Source: an uncultured Lachnospiraceae bacterium (lineage in GTDB: Bacteria; Bacillota; Clostridia; Lachnospirales; Lachnospiraceae). Taken from it: DNA of 41,448 nucleotides. Position numbers and translations under genes: made by a program. The notes below the pieces were generated by a model. That model searched no databases and was not told where the DNA came from. It was given only the letters and a program-made list of their open reading frames with translations. Shown one piece after another: positions 25,228 to 34,729 of this stretch. The DNA lies in contig CAMNQH010000029.1 of the NCBI GenBank assembly GCA_946549035.1, positions 1-41,448 on the forward strand, written 5' to 3'. Position 1 is the first letter of the stretch. Each line of letters begins with the position of its first letter.

Positions 25228-26253
25228 ATGAATAAATGGAACAGCCAGCAGTTAGCATGGAAAATCCGGCGTCATGGGATTGAAATGACACATCGTTCCG
25301 GCGGGAGCCACATTGGGGCGGTGCTGTCGGTTGCAGATATTATGGCGGTATTATATGCAGATGTCTTACAGTACAGGCCAAAAGAACCAGACTGGGAAGA
25401 GCGGGATCGTTTTATTTTAAGTAAGGGACATGCCGGGGCGTCCGTCTATGCGGCCCTCGCAGAATGCGGATTTTTTGATCCAGAAGAACTGACGACTCAT
25501 GACCAGGACGGAAGCCGGCTGTCCGGCCATGTATCCCATTATCTTCCAGGGATTGACTTTTCCACCGGCTCCTTGGGGCATGGCTTATCTGCTGCCTGCG
25601 GCATGGCCTATGCATTAAAAAAAGACGGAAAACCCGGGAGAGTATTTACGGTGTTGGGAGACGGAGAATGTGATGAAGGTTCGGTGTGGGAGGCCGTGCT
25701 GTTTGCCAATCATTTCAGATTGAACAATTTAATTGCAGTGATTGACCATAACCATATGCAAAGTTTGGATTTTCAGGAAAATACGCTGGAAATGGAAGAT
25801 TTTGGAGCCAAATGGAGGGCGTTTGGATGGCATGTGCTGGAAATTAACGGCAATGAGCAGGGGGAGCTGAAAGCGGCATTTGAGACAGCAGAAGAACGCA
25901 GGAGGGAAACCCCGCATAAACCGGTGGTAATCATTGCAAATACAATCAAAGGCTGCGGAGTTTCTTTTATGGAAAATGATATTTTGTGGCATTACCGGTT
26001 CCCCCACGACGGTTGGGAATATGACTGCGCCGTTCTGGAGCTGCATCAGGTAAAACCAAACGGGGTAGAAGATCCCTATACCCCGGACGGGATTAAAAAC
26101 CCAGAAACTCCTACAGAAGCAGATGATATTTACAAAGACCATACCTTTACCTATACATGGAACACCAGCTATCCAGAACAAATGCGCAGGGCAAAGGCAG
26201 CGTCCGGGAGTTCTTTTGGGATGTGGGGCCAAAAAGGAGAAAAGGAAGTATGA
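25228..26253 (+). CDS. Transketolase-like protein, N-terminal (TPP-binding) subunit
   Basis: About 341 aa. The TPP-binding signature 'LGDGECDEGSVWEAVLFANH' carries the G-D-G...N pattern, with upstream 'SKGHAGASVYAALAE' and 'GSLGHGLSAACGMAYA' and later 'NTIKGCGVSFMEN'. It corresponds to the PP domain of transketolase; the Pyr and C-terminal domains are in the next gene. The ATG at 25228 has AAAGGCGTG upstream; a GTG at 25219 overlapping the previous stop is the alternative. A split transketolase beside an SDR in a glycan locus suggests two-carbon transfer to build or trim an unusual sugar. Confidence 0.9.
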   Translation: MNKWNSQQLAWKIRRHGIEMTHRSGGSHIGAVLSVADIMAVLYADVLQYRPKEPDWEERDRFILSKGHAGASVYAALAECGFFDPEELTTHDQDGSRLSGHVSHYLPGIDFSTGSLGHGLSAACGMAYALKKDGKPGRVFTVLGDGECDEGSVWEAVLFANHFRLNNLIAVIDHNHMQSLDFQENTLEMEDFGAKWRAFGWHVLEINGNEQGELKAAFETAEERRRETPHKPVVIIANTIKGCGVSFMENDILWHYRFPHDGWEYDCAVLELHQVKPNGVEDPYTPDGIKNPETPTEADDIYKDHTFTYTWNTSYPEQMRRAKAASGSSFGMWGQKGEKEV

Positions 26254-27170
26254 GAGACGCATTTGTAAGAACGCTGATTGCGTTGGCAAACGAAGATAAA
26301 AATATAGAATTAATTACCGCAGATCTGGGGTTCGGGGTGTTAAAGCCTTTCTGGGAACAGCTTCCGGATCAATTTACAAACGCGGGAATCGCGGAACAGA
26401 ATATGACGTCTGTAGCAGCCGGCATGGCGCTGGAGGGGAAAAATGTTTTTACTTATTCCATTGGAAATTTTCCTACGCTTCGTTGTCTGGAGCAAATCAG
26501 GAATGACTGTGCATATCACCGTGCCAATGTAAAAATTGTCTGTATAGGCGGCGGTTTTGCTTACGGAAATCTTGGAATGAGCCATCAGGCCACAGAAGAT
26601 TTGGCAATCTTACGGGCGCTGCCAGATGTAGTTGTTATGGCTCCTGCAGATCAGGCGGAGGCCAAGGCGTGTACCAGGGCCTTGGCCGGGTACTCTGGGA
26701 CGGCGTATTTAAGGCTTGGACGGGGCGGGGAAAAGCGTATCCATCAGGATATCTCTCAGTTTAGAATCGGCAAAGCGGTCAAGATAACAGACGGGCAGAG
26801 AGTGGCGGTATGTTCCACCGGGGCTATTTTTGAAGAAGTAGAAGGGGCGTGTGAAATCCTTTTAAATAAGGGATATCAGCCTGCCGTTTATACCTTTCCC
26901 ACGGTAAAGCCCTTAGATGAAGAAGTGATACGTGAGATAGCCGGTGATTTTGAATTGATAGTTACCTGTGAAGAACACAATATAATCGGAGGATTTGGTT
27001 CTGCAGTGGCGGAAGTTTTGGCTGAGATGCACAAGAAGAAGGCTAGGCTGCTGCGAATCGGGATCAAGGATCAATATGCGGCTAAGGTGGGGAGCCAAAC
27101 GTATTTGAGACAGCAGTACAAGCTAGACGCATTATCTATAAGCCGCCGAATCATGGAGGAACTGTTGTGA
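26250..27170 (+). CDS. Transketolase-like protein, C-terminal subunit
   Basis: About 306 aa from ATG 26250, overlapping the N-terminal subunit's stop as ATGA with GGAGAAAAGGAAGT upstream. 'NAGIAEQNMTSVAAGMALEG' (with the catalytic Glu of the Pyr domain), 'GNLGMSHQATEDLAILRALP' and 'EEHNIIGGFGSAVAE' are standard for the Pyr and C-terminal domains. It should assemble with the preceding protein into one TPP enzyme. Confidence 0.9.
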   Translation: MRDAFVRTLIALANEDKNIELITADLGFGVLKPFWEQLPDQFTNAGIAEQNMTSVAAGMALEGKNVFTYSIGNFPTLRCLEQIRNDCAYHRANVKIVCIGGGFAYGNLGMSHQATEDLAILRALPDVVVMAPADQAEAKACTRALAGYSGTAYLRLGRGGEKRIHQDISQFRIGKAVKITDGQRVAVCSTGAIFEEVEGACEILLNKGYQPAVYTFPTVKPLDEEVIREIAGDFELIVTCEEHNIIGGFGSAVAEVLAEMHKKKARLLRIGIKDQYAAKVGSQTYLRQQYKLDALSISRRIMEELL

Positions 27171-28408
27171 GTAAAATCCTGTTTTTGACGTCCATATACA
27201 AGTACGAAGATAAAGGGAATCTGTATACGGATCTGGTGGATACGTTAGCGGCCCATGGCAATTCCGTTGTTGTAATGACGCCCAAGGAAAGAAAATACAA
27301 GGCAAAAGAGGCCATTCAACAATATGGAAACATTCAATGCCTTAGCTTTCGATGCCTGAATTTTCGCGGGAAGGTAAATATTATTGAAAAAGGAATCGCA
27401 ACGCTTACTTTAGGAGCCCAGTATAAACACAGCTTAAAAAAATATTTTCGCCATGACAGGTTTGACGTGGTAATCTATGCAACCTTACCCATTACCTACG
27501 CGCCTGTTGTGAATTATGTAAAAAGAAGGGACGGAGCCATTTCTTACTTGCTGCAAAAGGATTTTTTCCCTCAGAGTGCGGTGGATTTGGAATTAATGCG
27601 AAAGGATTCCATTCTCTATCATGTATTCCGGTGCATTGAAAAAGAGCTGTTTGCCTGTTCCGATAAAATCGGAGTGATATCGCCGAAAAACGTGCAATAT
27701 CTTTTAGAGCATAACCCCCAGATTCTGCCATACAAAGCAGATTACTGCCCCAACAGTATCGTTCCAAGTACGGATGAAAAACTTCGCCAGAGCAGGCAGA
27801 AGAAAGAAGCGGTAAGAAAAAAATATGGGATTCCACAGGATGCGGTGGTGTTTATATATGGGGGAGTCATAAGCCGGGCCCAGGGGGTGGAATATATAAA
27901 ACGCGTATTTACAGAAGTAAAGAAAGAAGAGCTGAATGCGGCTTACTTTTTGTTGATTGGAAGCGGGAACGGTTACGATGACTTGAGCAGGCATATAGAA
28001 TCTTTGCAGGCTGATAATATCGTGGTAAAACCCTTTATGCCAAAACAGTCATTTGATGAGATTTTGTCTGCCTCTGATGTGGGACTGATATTTCTTGATC
28101 ATCGATTTACCATTGCCAATATCCCCTCCAGAACATTGGCCCATCTTGATATGGGGCAGCCTATTGTGGCGGCGACGGATGCATATACGGATTACCGGGA
28201 ACTGATAGAAAAGCATGAGATTGGCCTGTGGTGCCAAAGCAGCCGTCCAGCGGAAATGGTGGATCATATGAAGCGGATGATAAATGACAGAGAATTTCGC
28301 CTTAGATGCGGAGAGAACGCCAGAGAATTATTGAAAAAGGAGTTTTCCACAGAAGTGACCTACTCTGTGATAAAGAAAGCAACCAATATCCATGAAAAAA
28401 ATAGCTGA
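27167..28408 (+). CDS. Glycosyltransferase family 4 (WbuB-like), paralog of the 7407 gene
   Basis: 413 aa starting at GTG 27167, overlapping the previous stop and preceded by GGAGGAACTGTT. 'KILFLTSIYKYEDKGNLYTD', 'FIYGGVISRAQGVEYIKRV' and 'DVGLIFLDHRFTIANIPSR' define a GT-B enzyme closely similar to the locus 1 protein at 7407-8618. Placed soon after the initiating transferase, it is a good candidate for the second sugar. Confidence 0.9.
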   Translation: MSKILFLTSIYKYEDKGNLYTDLVDTLAAHGNSVVVMTPKERKYKAKEAIQQYGNIQCLSFRCLNFRGKVNIIEKGIATLTLGAQYKHSLKKYFRHDRFDVVIYATLPITYAPVVNYVKRRDGAISYLLQKDFFPQSAVDLELMRKDSILYHVFRCIEKELFACSDKIGVISPKNVQYLLEHNPQILPYKADYCPNSIVPSTDEKLRQSRQKKEAVRKKYGIPQDAVVFIYGGVISRAQGVEYIKRVFTEVKKEELNAAYFLLIGSGNGYDDLSRHIESLQADNIVVKPFMPKQSFDEILSASDVGLIFLDHRFTIANIPSRTLAHLDMGQPIVAATDAYTDYRELIEKHEIGLWCQSSRPAEMVDHMKRMINDREFRLRCGENARELLKKEFSTEVTYSVIKKATNIHEKNS

Positions 28409-29492
28409 TGAAAAAGAAAAAATAAAATTATGTCTGATAGCCCCTGTACCGCCTCCCTATGGAGGGATTGCCAATTGGACGGAAAATCTTCGGGCTTTAT
28501 TGGAAAAAAATCACGTGCAGTACTGTCTTTTGAATATTTCTCCCAAAAAGAGAATTGTGGAAGGACGAAGTTTATGCAATCGCATAGCAAGCGGCGCGAT
28601 TCAGATGGTTCTATGCAGAAATGAGCTGGTAAAGAAGATCAAGTCAGGGAAGGTGAACGTAATACATACGGTTACAAGCGGCCAGCTTGCCCTTTTTAGA
28701 GATATCTTATTGCTGAAAACAGCGAGGAAATATCACATTCCTTTTATTTACCATATTCATTTTGGAAAAGTCCCACAGCTAATAGAAAGAGGCGGTTTTC
28801 ATTGGAAACTGATGAAATATGGGATGCGGCTGGCTGATCAGGTGGTTGTGATTGACCAAAAATCCTTTACAGACATAAAAAAAACAATTCCGGCTGCAAA
28901 TGTAGCATACATACCAAACCCGGTGAATTATCATCTGCTGTCCTTAATACCCAGGGATACCAAAAAGAAAGTGGTGTTTGTGGGATGGTGTATGAAAGAA
29001 AAAGGGATAGAAGAATTATTGGAAGCCTGGAGGGATACGGTCAAAAATCCGGAGTGGGGATTGGATGTTATCGGACCGTATGACAAAGGATATATGGCGG
29101 ATATCATAAAAAAAATCAGTCCAGGTCAAGTAAACATTCTTGGAGAACTGCCTCATGAGGATACCATGAAACGGTTAGCAGAAGCTTCTATTTTTGTGCT
29201 GCCCAGCTATTCGGAAGGGTTTCCCATGTCTGTATTGGAGGCCATGTCTTTGGGAAAGGCAATTATCGCCACAGATGTGGGCGCTATACCAGAAATGTTA
29301 GGTGAAGAATGCGGCATTGTGATTGAGAAAGAGAATCCAAAGGAAATTGCCGGGGCGTTAAAGGAATTGATGGAAAATGAAGCACTACGTGAAAGGTACG
29401 GAGCCAATGCAAGAGAAAAAGCCAAAAAGAACTATGAGTCGTCCATTATTTTTGAACGATACCGAAGCTGCTGGAATGCTTTCAGACGCTGA
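28392..29492 (+). CDS. Glycosyltransferase family 4
   Basis: 366 aa with textbook GT4 motifs: 'CLIAPVPPPYGGIANWTENL' at the N-terminus, 'VFVGWCMKEKGIEELLEAW', 'NILGELPHEDTMKRLAEASI' and the donor-site 'PSYSEGFPMSVLEAMSLGKA' (E-x7-E). Overlaps the end of the preceding GT by 17 bases. Donor not deducible. Confidence 0.94.
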   Translation: MKKIADEKEKIKLCLIAPVPPPYGGIANWTENLRALLEKNHVQYCLLNISPKKRIVEGRSLCNRIASGAIQMVLCRNELVKKIKSGKVNVIHTVTSGQLALFRDILLLKTARKYHIPFIYHIHFGKVPQLIERGGFHWKLMKYGMRLADQVVVIDQKSFTDIKKTIPAANVAYIPNPVNYHLLSLIPRDTKKKVVFVGWCMKEKGIEELLEAWRDTVKNPEWGLDVIGPYDKGYMADIIKKISPGQVNILGELPHEDTMKRLAEASIFVLPSYSEGFPMSVLEAMSLGKAIIATDVGAIPEMLGEECGIVIEKENPKEIAGALKELMENEALRERYGANAREKAKKNYESSIIFERYRSCWNAFRR

Positions 29493-30507
29493 TTCCCGAA
29501 AGATTAGGGCAGATGAAAACGGCATGATTGATATTTTTAAGTTTTTATTTTCTCTGTCTGTGATGGTATGCCATATGAAGACATACCAGGATTTAAGCGT
29601 TTATGGAGGTGTTATTTCAAAAGCCTATTGGATGGAATTCTATATTATCAATCGTCAGGCTGTGCCGTTTTTTTTCTTATGCGCCGGATATTTTCTCGGA
29701 ATAAATATGAAACATAGCCATAACAGGAAAAGATACATAGTGGCTTATCTGAAAAGAATTCTATGCTTGTATGTGTTATGGACGATGATTTTTGCGCCGT
29801 ATCTGATGGTAGTGTATGACCATTTGCTGGAATTTTTAAAGGATTTTTTCCTGACAGGACAACTGGTACATTTTTGGTTTTTTCCTTCCTTGCTTGTGGC
29901 GGTGGTGATTTCTGTTATTTCCTATCGATTTATGGGAAATTGGGCGTTGCTTTGTTCCGCAATTTTTTACTTACTGGGAATGTATTTACAATCCGTAGAT
30001 AATGGTTTGACAGAAGCTTATACTCAGATATTTGAGACAAGCAGGAATGGTATTTTTTTTGGATATATATTTGTTTTAACAGGATATTGTATTGGGAAGT
30101 CAGGCAAACAAAAAATTTCCAGAAGAAGGCTCGTGGCAGAAGGAATATTAGTGATTTTGTCCTATGCTTGCGTCATGATAGAAACCATGATCTGCTGGGG
30201 GCAAGGGGTAGAAAACTTGAATTTTTTGACTCTTATTTTTTCCGGGATTTCAACGTTTCTACTTGTGAAAGATCTGGGAGATTGCTCTTTGATAAGAGAG
30301 GGCAGTACGAAAGTATTTAGGATTCTGCGAAAATCAAGCACGATTATTTATTGTTCGCATATGTGGCTGCCCTGTATGGTTAGCATTTTTGCTCCATGGC
30401 TGCCTTTATGGGTGAAAGCTTTCGGGGTAATTTTATTTACAATGTCAATGGTCATTATAGTTCTGGTTGGTTCAGGAAAAAGTAACATTTTTAAGTATCT
30501 TTATTGA
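29476..30507 (+). CDS. Membrane acyltransferase family 3
   Basis: About 343 aa if started at ATG 29476; in-frame ATGs at 29377, 29407 and 29434 lie deeper inside the upstream GT, and ATG 29524 is also possible. None has a strong ribosome site, so the start is uncertain. About ten membrane segments; 'IDIFKFLFSLSVMVCHMK' contains the family's early histidine, and 'AVPFFFLCAGYFLG' the conserved second region. Such proteins O-acylate sugars, often with acetyl groups. Unlike the acyltransferase at the end of this operon, its frame is intact. Confidence 0.82.
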   Translation: MLSDADSRKIRADENGMIDIFKFLFSLSVMVCHMKTYQDLSVYGGVISKAYWMEFYIINRQAVPFFFLCAGYFLGINMKHSHNRKRYIVAYLKRILCLYVLWTMIFAPYLMVVYDHLLEFLKDFFLTGQLVHFWFFPSLLVAVVISVISYRFMGNWALLCSAIFYLLGMYLQSVDNGLTEAYTQIFETSRNGIFFGYIFVLTGYCIGKSGKQKISRRRLVAEGILVILSYACVMIETMICWGQGVENLNFLTLIFSGISTFLLVKDLGDCSLIREGSTKVFRILRKSSTIIYCSHMWLPCMVSIFAPWLPLWVKAFGVILFTMSMVIIVLVGSGKSNIFKYLY

Positions 30508-30533
30508 GAGAAGGGAAACAGGCGGAGAAAATA

Positions 30534-31721
30534 ATGGTTATAGTAGCTGGTACGGCAGCGGTATGCGTTTTGATATTTTTTATGTTGTGTGCTGTCGCTA
30601 ATATTCAAATCAGAAAAAAACAGTATATCGCATTTTCATTTCTTTTGATTGGTAGTCTGGCCTTTGTTGCTTTTTTCTTTCAGGCAGGCGCATACAATCG
30701 AGGAAATATGGTAGAGACGTATCATGAGGCGGTTTTTGATGTAGTGCGTTATCATATTGAGATTGATTCCTATCGAAATATGGGATATGCAAATATGCTG
30801 CAGGCGCTGAAAACGACGGTTGAGCCTCTGAGGATTTTACTTTTTTATTGCTTGGGAAAACTGCAATCGGATCATTGGATATCGGTTCTCTCCGTCGGCT
30901 GTGCATTGTCGGTATTCACAATGCTGGTAGGAAGGACATTTTTTGGAGGGGATCAAACAAATGATAAAAAAGTTGGGAGATGTAATACCAGAAGGATTGC
31001 TTTTACCTATCTTCTATTATTTGCAGCGGTTAGTTATATGGACATGATTAATACTTGTCGTTATGTGATTGCTTATTCTTTGATTGCTTTTGCATTGATC
31101 CAAATGTTTATGTATGAACGAAGGATATTAGGGTATTTGCTGATAGCGATAGCGTCCTTGCTGCATATTAGCGGGTGGCTGATTTTAGCCATTGTGATAA
31201 GCATGGAAAAATTACCTTTTATCTATAAATTTCGGCATTTGCTTTTGTTCTGGCAGGGCGGGGTTCTTGTATTTGGATTTTTCTTGCAGTCAAGTCATAG
31301 CTCTTTTTTAGAAAATTTAGGATTGTATATAACAGATACCATACAGCATGACTTGTCAGGCAGGAGAATTGTTTATTGGTGCGTTTTAACGATTGCATTT
31401 ATACTGCTTCTGGTAATGGTGCATATGGCGGAACAAAGGGTACAGAAAAAAGGGGAAGAAGCTTTCTTAAAAATTATAGAAGTGCTGCTGTTGGCGATGG
31501 CCGGGGGATGGGGCACAACTTTAGCGATTCGATGGTTTTTCCTTGTAGCCTTTTTATCTCCTGTTTTTCTTAGCATTAACGGCACAGAGAAAAAAACAAG
31601 AAAACAGTGGATATTAAAAGGAATATTAGCCTTGGCTTTCATGGGATGTTGCATTTATAATGCACTAATTTATGGAATCTATATCCAGGAAGCCGGGGCA
31701 TATTGGGGGCGTCCGTTATGA
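30534..31721 (+). CDS. EpsG/Wzy-like polymerase
   Basis: About 395 aa from ATG 30534 (CAGGCGGAGAAAATA upstream); a TTG at 30504 is possible. Around ten hydrophobic segments with 'YRNMGYANMLQALK' and 'EPLRILLFYCLGK' in the first half and 'TCRYVIAYSLIAFALIQM' and 'LLHISGWLILAIVIS' later, which fit EpsG-type polymerases. It is the only polymerase candidate of locus 2. The next GT2 start overlaps its stop. Confidence 0.82.
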   Translation: MVIVAGTAAVCVLIFFMLCAVANIQIRKKQYIAFSFLLIGSLAFVAFFFQAGAYNRGNMVETYHEAVFDVVRYHIEIDSYRNMGYANMLQALKTTVEPLRILLFYCLGKLQSDHWISVLSVGCALSVFTMLVGRTFFGGDQTNDKKVGRCNTRRIAFTYLLLFAAVSYMDMINTCRYVIAYSLIAFALIQMFMYERRILGYLLIAIASLLHISGWLILAIVISMEKLPFIYKFRHLLLFWQGGVLVFGFFLQSSHSSFLENLGLYITDTIQHDLSGRRIVYWCVLTIAFILLLVMVHMAEQRVQKKGEEAFLKIIEVLLLAMAGGWGTTLAIRWFFLVAFLSPVFLSINGTEKKTRKQWILKGILALAFMGCCIYNALIYGIYIQEAGAYWGRPL

Positions 31722-32755
31722 AGTACAGTATTTTGATACCGGTATATAATGTTGAAAAATATCTGAAAGCGTGTGTCTTGTCGGCATTGGGACAGACGTA
31801 TCAGGACTATGAAATTTTGCTGTATGATGACGCCAGCACAGACAGAAGCGGGGAGCTTTGCGATTATTATGCCGCGCAGTATCCGGATAAAGTCAGAGCT
31901 TTTCACGGGAGGGAAAATATAGGCCTGTTAAGAGGCAGACTGGAGTTGATGAAACGGGCGTCCGGAGAAAGGTTTATATTTCTTGACAGTGATGATTTTG
32001 TTCACCAGCAATTACTGGAACGGGTAAATGAAGTTTTTGAGGAGAAAGACTGTGATGCGGTGATCTATGGATATGAAGGATGTTATGAGCTTCGATTTGG
32101 GATAGAGAAGCATAAATCGTTCGGCATGGAGGAAGGTATAAAAGAGTTTATCCATGAGAATAAACAAGAATTATATCAACTGATATTATCAGGAACGATA
32201 AACGCTATTTGGCGCAAAGCCTTTAAGAGAGAGTTGTTTGATTTGACTGGAGATTATCAAGAATTTTATGACGTAACCATAGGTGAGGATCTTTTTTTTA
32301 CGTTGCAGATATTAAGCGAAGCTGAAAAAACCGTATTGATACCGGATAGATTATATTATTACAGAATCAATCTCAACAGTATGACCCATCTATTTGACGA
32401 GAAGGGCTTTCAATCCATGATAAAGGTGATAAAAAAATTAAAGCAGTATGCAGCAGTGTGGAAGGAACCTCAGGGAATGGAGTCTGTGTATCAAATGGCC
32501 TTGGATGTCTGTGAAAGGTTCCTAATGTCAATGGCAAAGAGCTCTTGTCCCTATAACAAGCAGGAGAGAAGAGCCAGGTATGACATGATTATAAACAATG
32601 CACTTTTCAAAGAGGCTTATAAAGAAGCAGATATTCGTCAAGGGCTTCTCGGTGCGCTGATGGAAGGGGCATATGAACAAGTGGAATGGCAGATCAGGAA
32701 AGCGAAGCTGAAATGGATGCTGAAAGAAGCTATTTGCAGGCTCATTTGTAAGTAA
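31718..32755 (+). CDS. Glycosyltransferase family 2
   Basis: About 345 aa from ATG 31718, overlapping the previous stop as ATGA. 'YSILIPVYNVEKYLKACVLS', 'ILLYDDASTDRSGELCDYY' and 'FIFLDSDDFVHQQLLERVNE' are GT2 motifs, with 'VTIGEDLFFTLQIL' as the later acidic region. Cytoplasmic sugar transfer to the lipid-linked intermediate. Confidence 0.93.
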   Translation: MKYSILIPVYNVEKYLKACVLSALGQTYQDYEILLYDDASTDRSGELCDYYAAQYPDKVRAFHGRENIGLLRGRLELMKRASGERFIFLDSDDFVHQQLLERVNEVFEEKDCDAVIYGYEGCYELRFGIEKHKSFGMEEGIKEFIHENKQELYQLILSGTINAIWRKAFKRELFDLTGDYQEFYDVTIGEDLFFTLQILSEAEKTVLIPDRLYYYRINLNSMTHLFDEKGFQSMIKVIKKLKQYAAVWKEPQGMESVYQMALDVCERFLMSMAKSSCPYNKQERRARYDMIINNALFKEAYKEADIRQGLLGALMEGAYEQVEWQIRKAKLKWMLKEAICRLICK

Positions 32756-32767
32756 GGAAAAGGATAA

Positions 32768-33637
32768 ATGGGAAATAAAATTGCTGTATATATACCAAAT
32801 TATAATGGACAGGAATTTCTGAAGCGTGTTAGGATTCCTGAAAATCTGGCCTGCGTAGTGATGGATAATTGTTCCACGGATGCATCCGAGGAGGTTTCCA
32901 AAGAGCGGGGGTTTCTTTTTATAAAAAATGATGTGTTTGTGTCCCGGGTGGAGAACTGGCACCGATGCGTCCGCCATTTCAGGCAAAGTGCATTTGAATG
33001 GATGAAGTGGCTGTTTGTGGGAGATATCTTATATCCCGAGGCGGAGGAAGTATTAAGGCGTGGAATCACGCAATATCCGGAGGCTTCGGAAATAATCTTT
33101 AATTATGAGATTGTACTGGCCAATGGAAAGCGAAGCGCCTGGAGCCTGCCGGGGGAATGGGAAGGATATTGGGAATACCCGAAGCTGCTGGAGCGAATGC
33201 TGCAAGAAGGGAATGTATTTGGATCCCCGATAGGGGTTCTGATTTCTCAGAAGGCAAACTTTGAAGAGCTGGTGATAGAGGATATGGAGTGGAGTTCAGA
33301 TGTAAGTCTTTGCCTTGCTTTGGCTAAGGGATATAAGGTTGCTTATCACAAAGAGGCCGTCGGTGCGTTTATGGCGTCGGAACGTAAATATTATACGCAA
33401 AAAAGAAAGGCGTACCTTTCAGCATTGGAAGATTTGGAGATCCAAAGAAGGGTCGTCAGGGAAGCTCAAACTTATGGATATGATACGGAACAGCTGGCGC
33501 GGCCGTTGATTTTAAGCAGAATGAGGATCTGCCTGGAGGATAACAGCGTTGGACTTGGAGAAATATGGAGATTCCAAAAGGCGGTGTTTCGTTGTATGGC
33601 AAAAAGGCTAAAGGACAGGTTAGGAGGAAAAACATGA
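32768..33637 (+). CDS. Glycosyltransferase family 2-like protein
   Basis: 289 aa. 'IAVYIPNYNGQEFLKRV' and 'CVVMDNCSTDASEEV' are GT2-like; the expected DxD region is 'KWLFVGDILYPEA', an atypical G-D. Ribosome site AAGGAAAAGGATAA. The shorter length and weaker motifs leave substrate and even activity open. Its stop overlaps the next start as ATGA. Confidence 0.82.
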   Translation: MGNKIAVYIPNYNGQEFLKRVRIPENLACVVMDNCSTDASEEVSKERGFLFIKNDVFVSRVENWHRCVRHFRQSAFEWMKWLFVGDILYPEAEEVLRRGITQYPEASEIIFNYEIVLANGKRSAWSLPGEWEGYWEYPKLLERMLQEGNVFGSPIGVLISQKANFEELVIEDMEWSSDVSLCLALAKGYKVAYHKEAVGAFMASERKYYTQKRKAYLSALEDLEIQRRVVREAQTYGYDTEQLARPLILSRMRICLEDNSVGLGEIWRFQKAVFRCMAKRLKDRLGGKT

Positions 33638-34683
33638 GGATAGCAGTCCATAATCCCGTTTATATGCTGCAGGACCAGAAGAAAAATTTTTGCGGTTATA
33701 ATTACGAATTTATTATCCGGTATGCCTCTGTTTTATTTGTGACAGATGTGAGAAGAATCAGGCTCTATCAGGACAAGCTGAAAGAACTGGGACGCAGTGA
33801 TATTGAGCTTGTAACCAGAGTGTCTGTCTTAAATCAAAAAGCAGATGTGCTTGTCAGCTTCAGCGGAGTGCCCAACCGGTTGTTGTACCGTCCGCCCAAA
33901 GGCTTTAAGGGGATAAAGATTTATCACGTGATGGATTATGTGTTTGAGGCGGGGAAAGCGGCAAAAGCCTTAAAAAAGTCTCAAGTAGATTATTTGATGG
34001 GGTATTGCGACCATTCGAAATACTGTCGTTTTTTTCAGGCGTATTATCCGGGATATGAAGGAAAGATCCTGTCTGTGCCTTTTGGATACGGGAAGCGGTT
34101 TCAAAATAATGTTCCGTTTGAAAAAAGGAGGAATAAGGCTATCGCCTTAGGTTCCGTCAATCCGGTGAATGACGGGAAAGGAAACGAATTGAAGGAATAT
34201 CGTCAATTTTATGCCACAGAAGAATTTACCCATAAATTAAGAAGGGCGGTGGTGATGCATCGCCAGGAATGGAAGGATTGTATAGACGATCTGCTTCCTA
34301 CCTTTCCTCAGACGAAGAACCCGGATTATGATCCTGTGGAAAAATTGAATGCATATACCATGTACATCAATGACGCAGGGCTTATGAATTTTCCGCCGGC
34401 AAGGACTTATGAAGGAATTGCCTGCGGGTGTGTCATGGTGGCGGAACGGCTTCCGATTTGGGAGGATTTGGGATTTCAGGAAGGAATCAATTGTATTTTA
34501 TTCCAAAAAGGGGATTATCAGGATATGGCGGATCAGATTTCTTATTACAGGGCTCACGAACAGGAGCTTCAAAGTATACAGAAAGAATCCTTAAAGCTGG
34601 CAAAGCGGTATCGACATGAAGACGTTGCAAAACGGCTGTATGCAGATATCAATGCAAGAATGCAGCAGGCGTATCCAAGATAA
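33634..34683 (+). CDS. GT-B glycosyltransferase (CgeB/Glyco_trans_1_2-like)
   Basis: About 349 aa from ATG 33634 with TTAGGAGGAAAAAC. The C-terminal half has 'MYINDAGLMNFPPARTYEGI', 'ACGCVMVAERLPIWEDLG' and 'NCILFQKGDYQDMADQISYY', the layout of the 'glycosyl transferases group 1' domain seen in CgeB-like proteins. The N-terminal half is divergent. An earlier in-frame reading from 33565 overlaps the GT2 gene and lacks a ribosome site. Confidence 0.8.
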   Translation: MRIAVHNPVYMLQDQKKNFCGYNYEFIIRYASVLFVTDVRRIRLYQDKLKELGRSDIELVTRVSVLNQKADVLVSFSGVPNRLLYRPPKGFKGIKIYHVMDYVFEAGKAAKALKKSQVDYLMGYCDHSKYCRFFQAYYPGYEGKILSVPFGYGKRFQNNVPFEKRRNKAIALGSVNPVNDGKGNELKEYRQFYATEEFTHKLRRAVVMHRQEWKDCIDDLLPTFPQTKNPDYDPVEKLNAYTMYINDAGLMNFPPARTYEGIACGCVMVAERLPIWEDLGFQEGINCILFQKGDYQDMADQISYYRAHEQELQSIQKESLKLAKRYRHEDVAKRLYADINARMQQAYPR

Positions 34684-34729
34684 GGCGTCTGTGGGCAAAA
34701 ATAACAATACCGGGCGGAGGCAGCAAAAC

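Noticed and set aside
29377-29475. N-terminal extension of the acyltransferase into the preceding glycosyltransferase
   Set aside because: The extension overlaps about 100 bases of well-conserved GT4 coding sequence and precedes the normal family start, so a downstream ATG was preferred.
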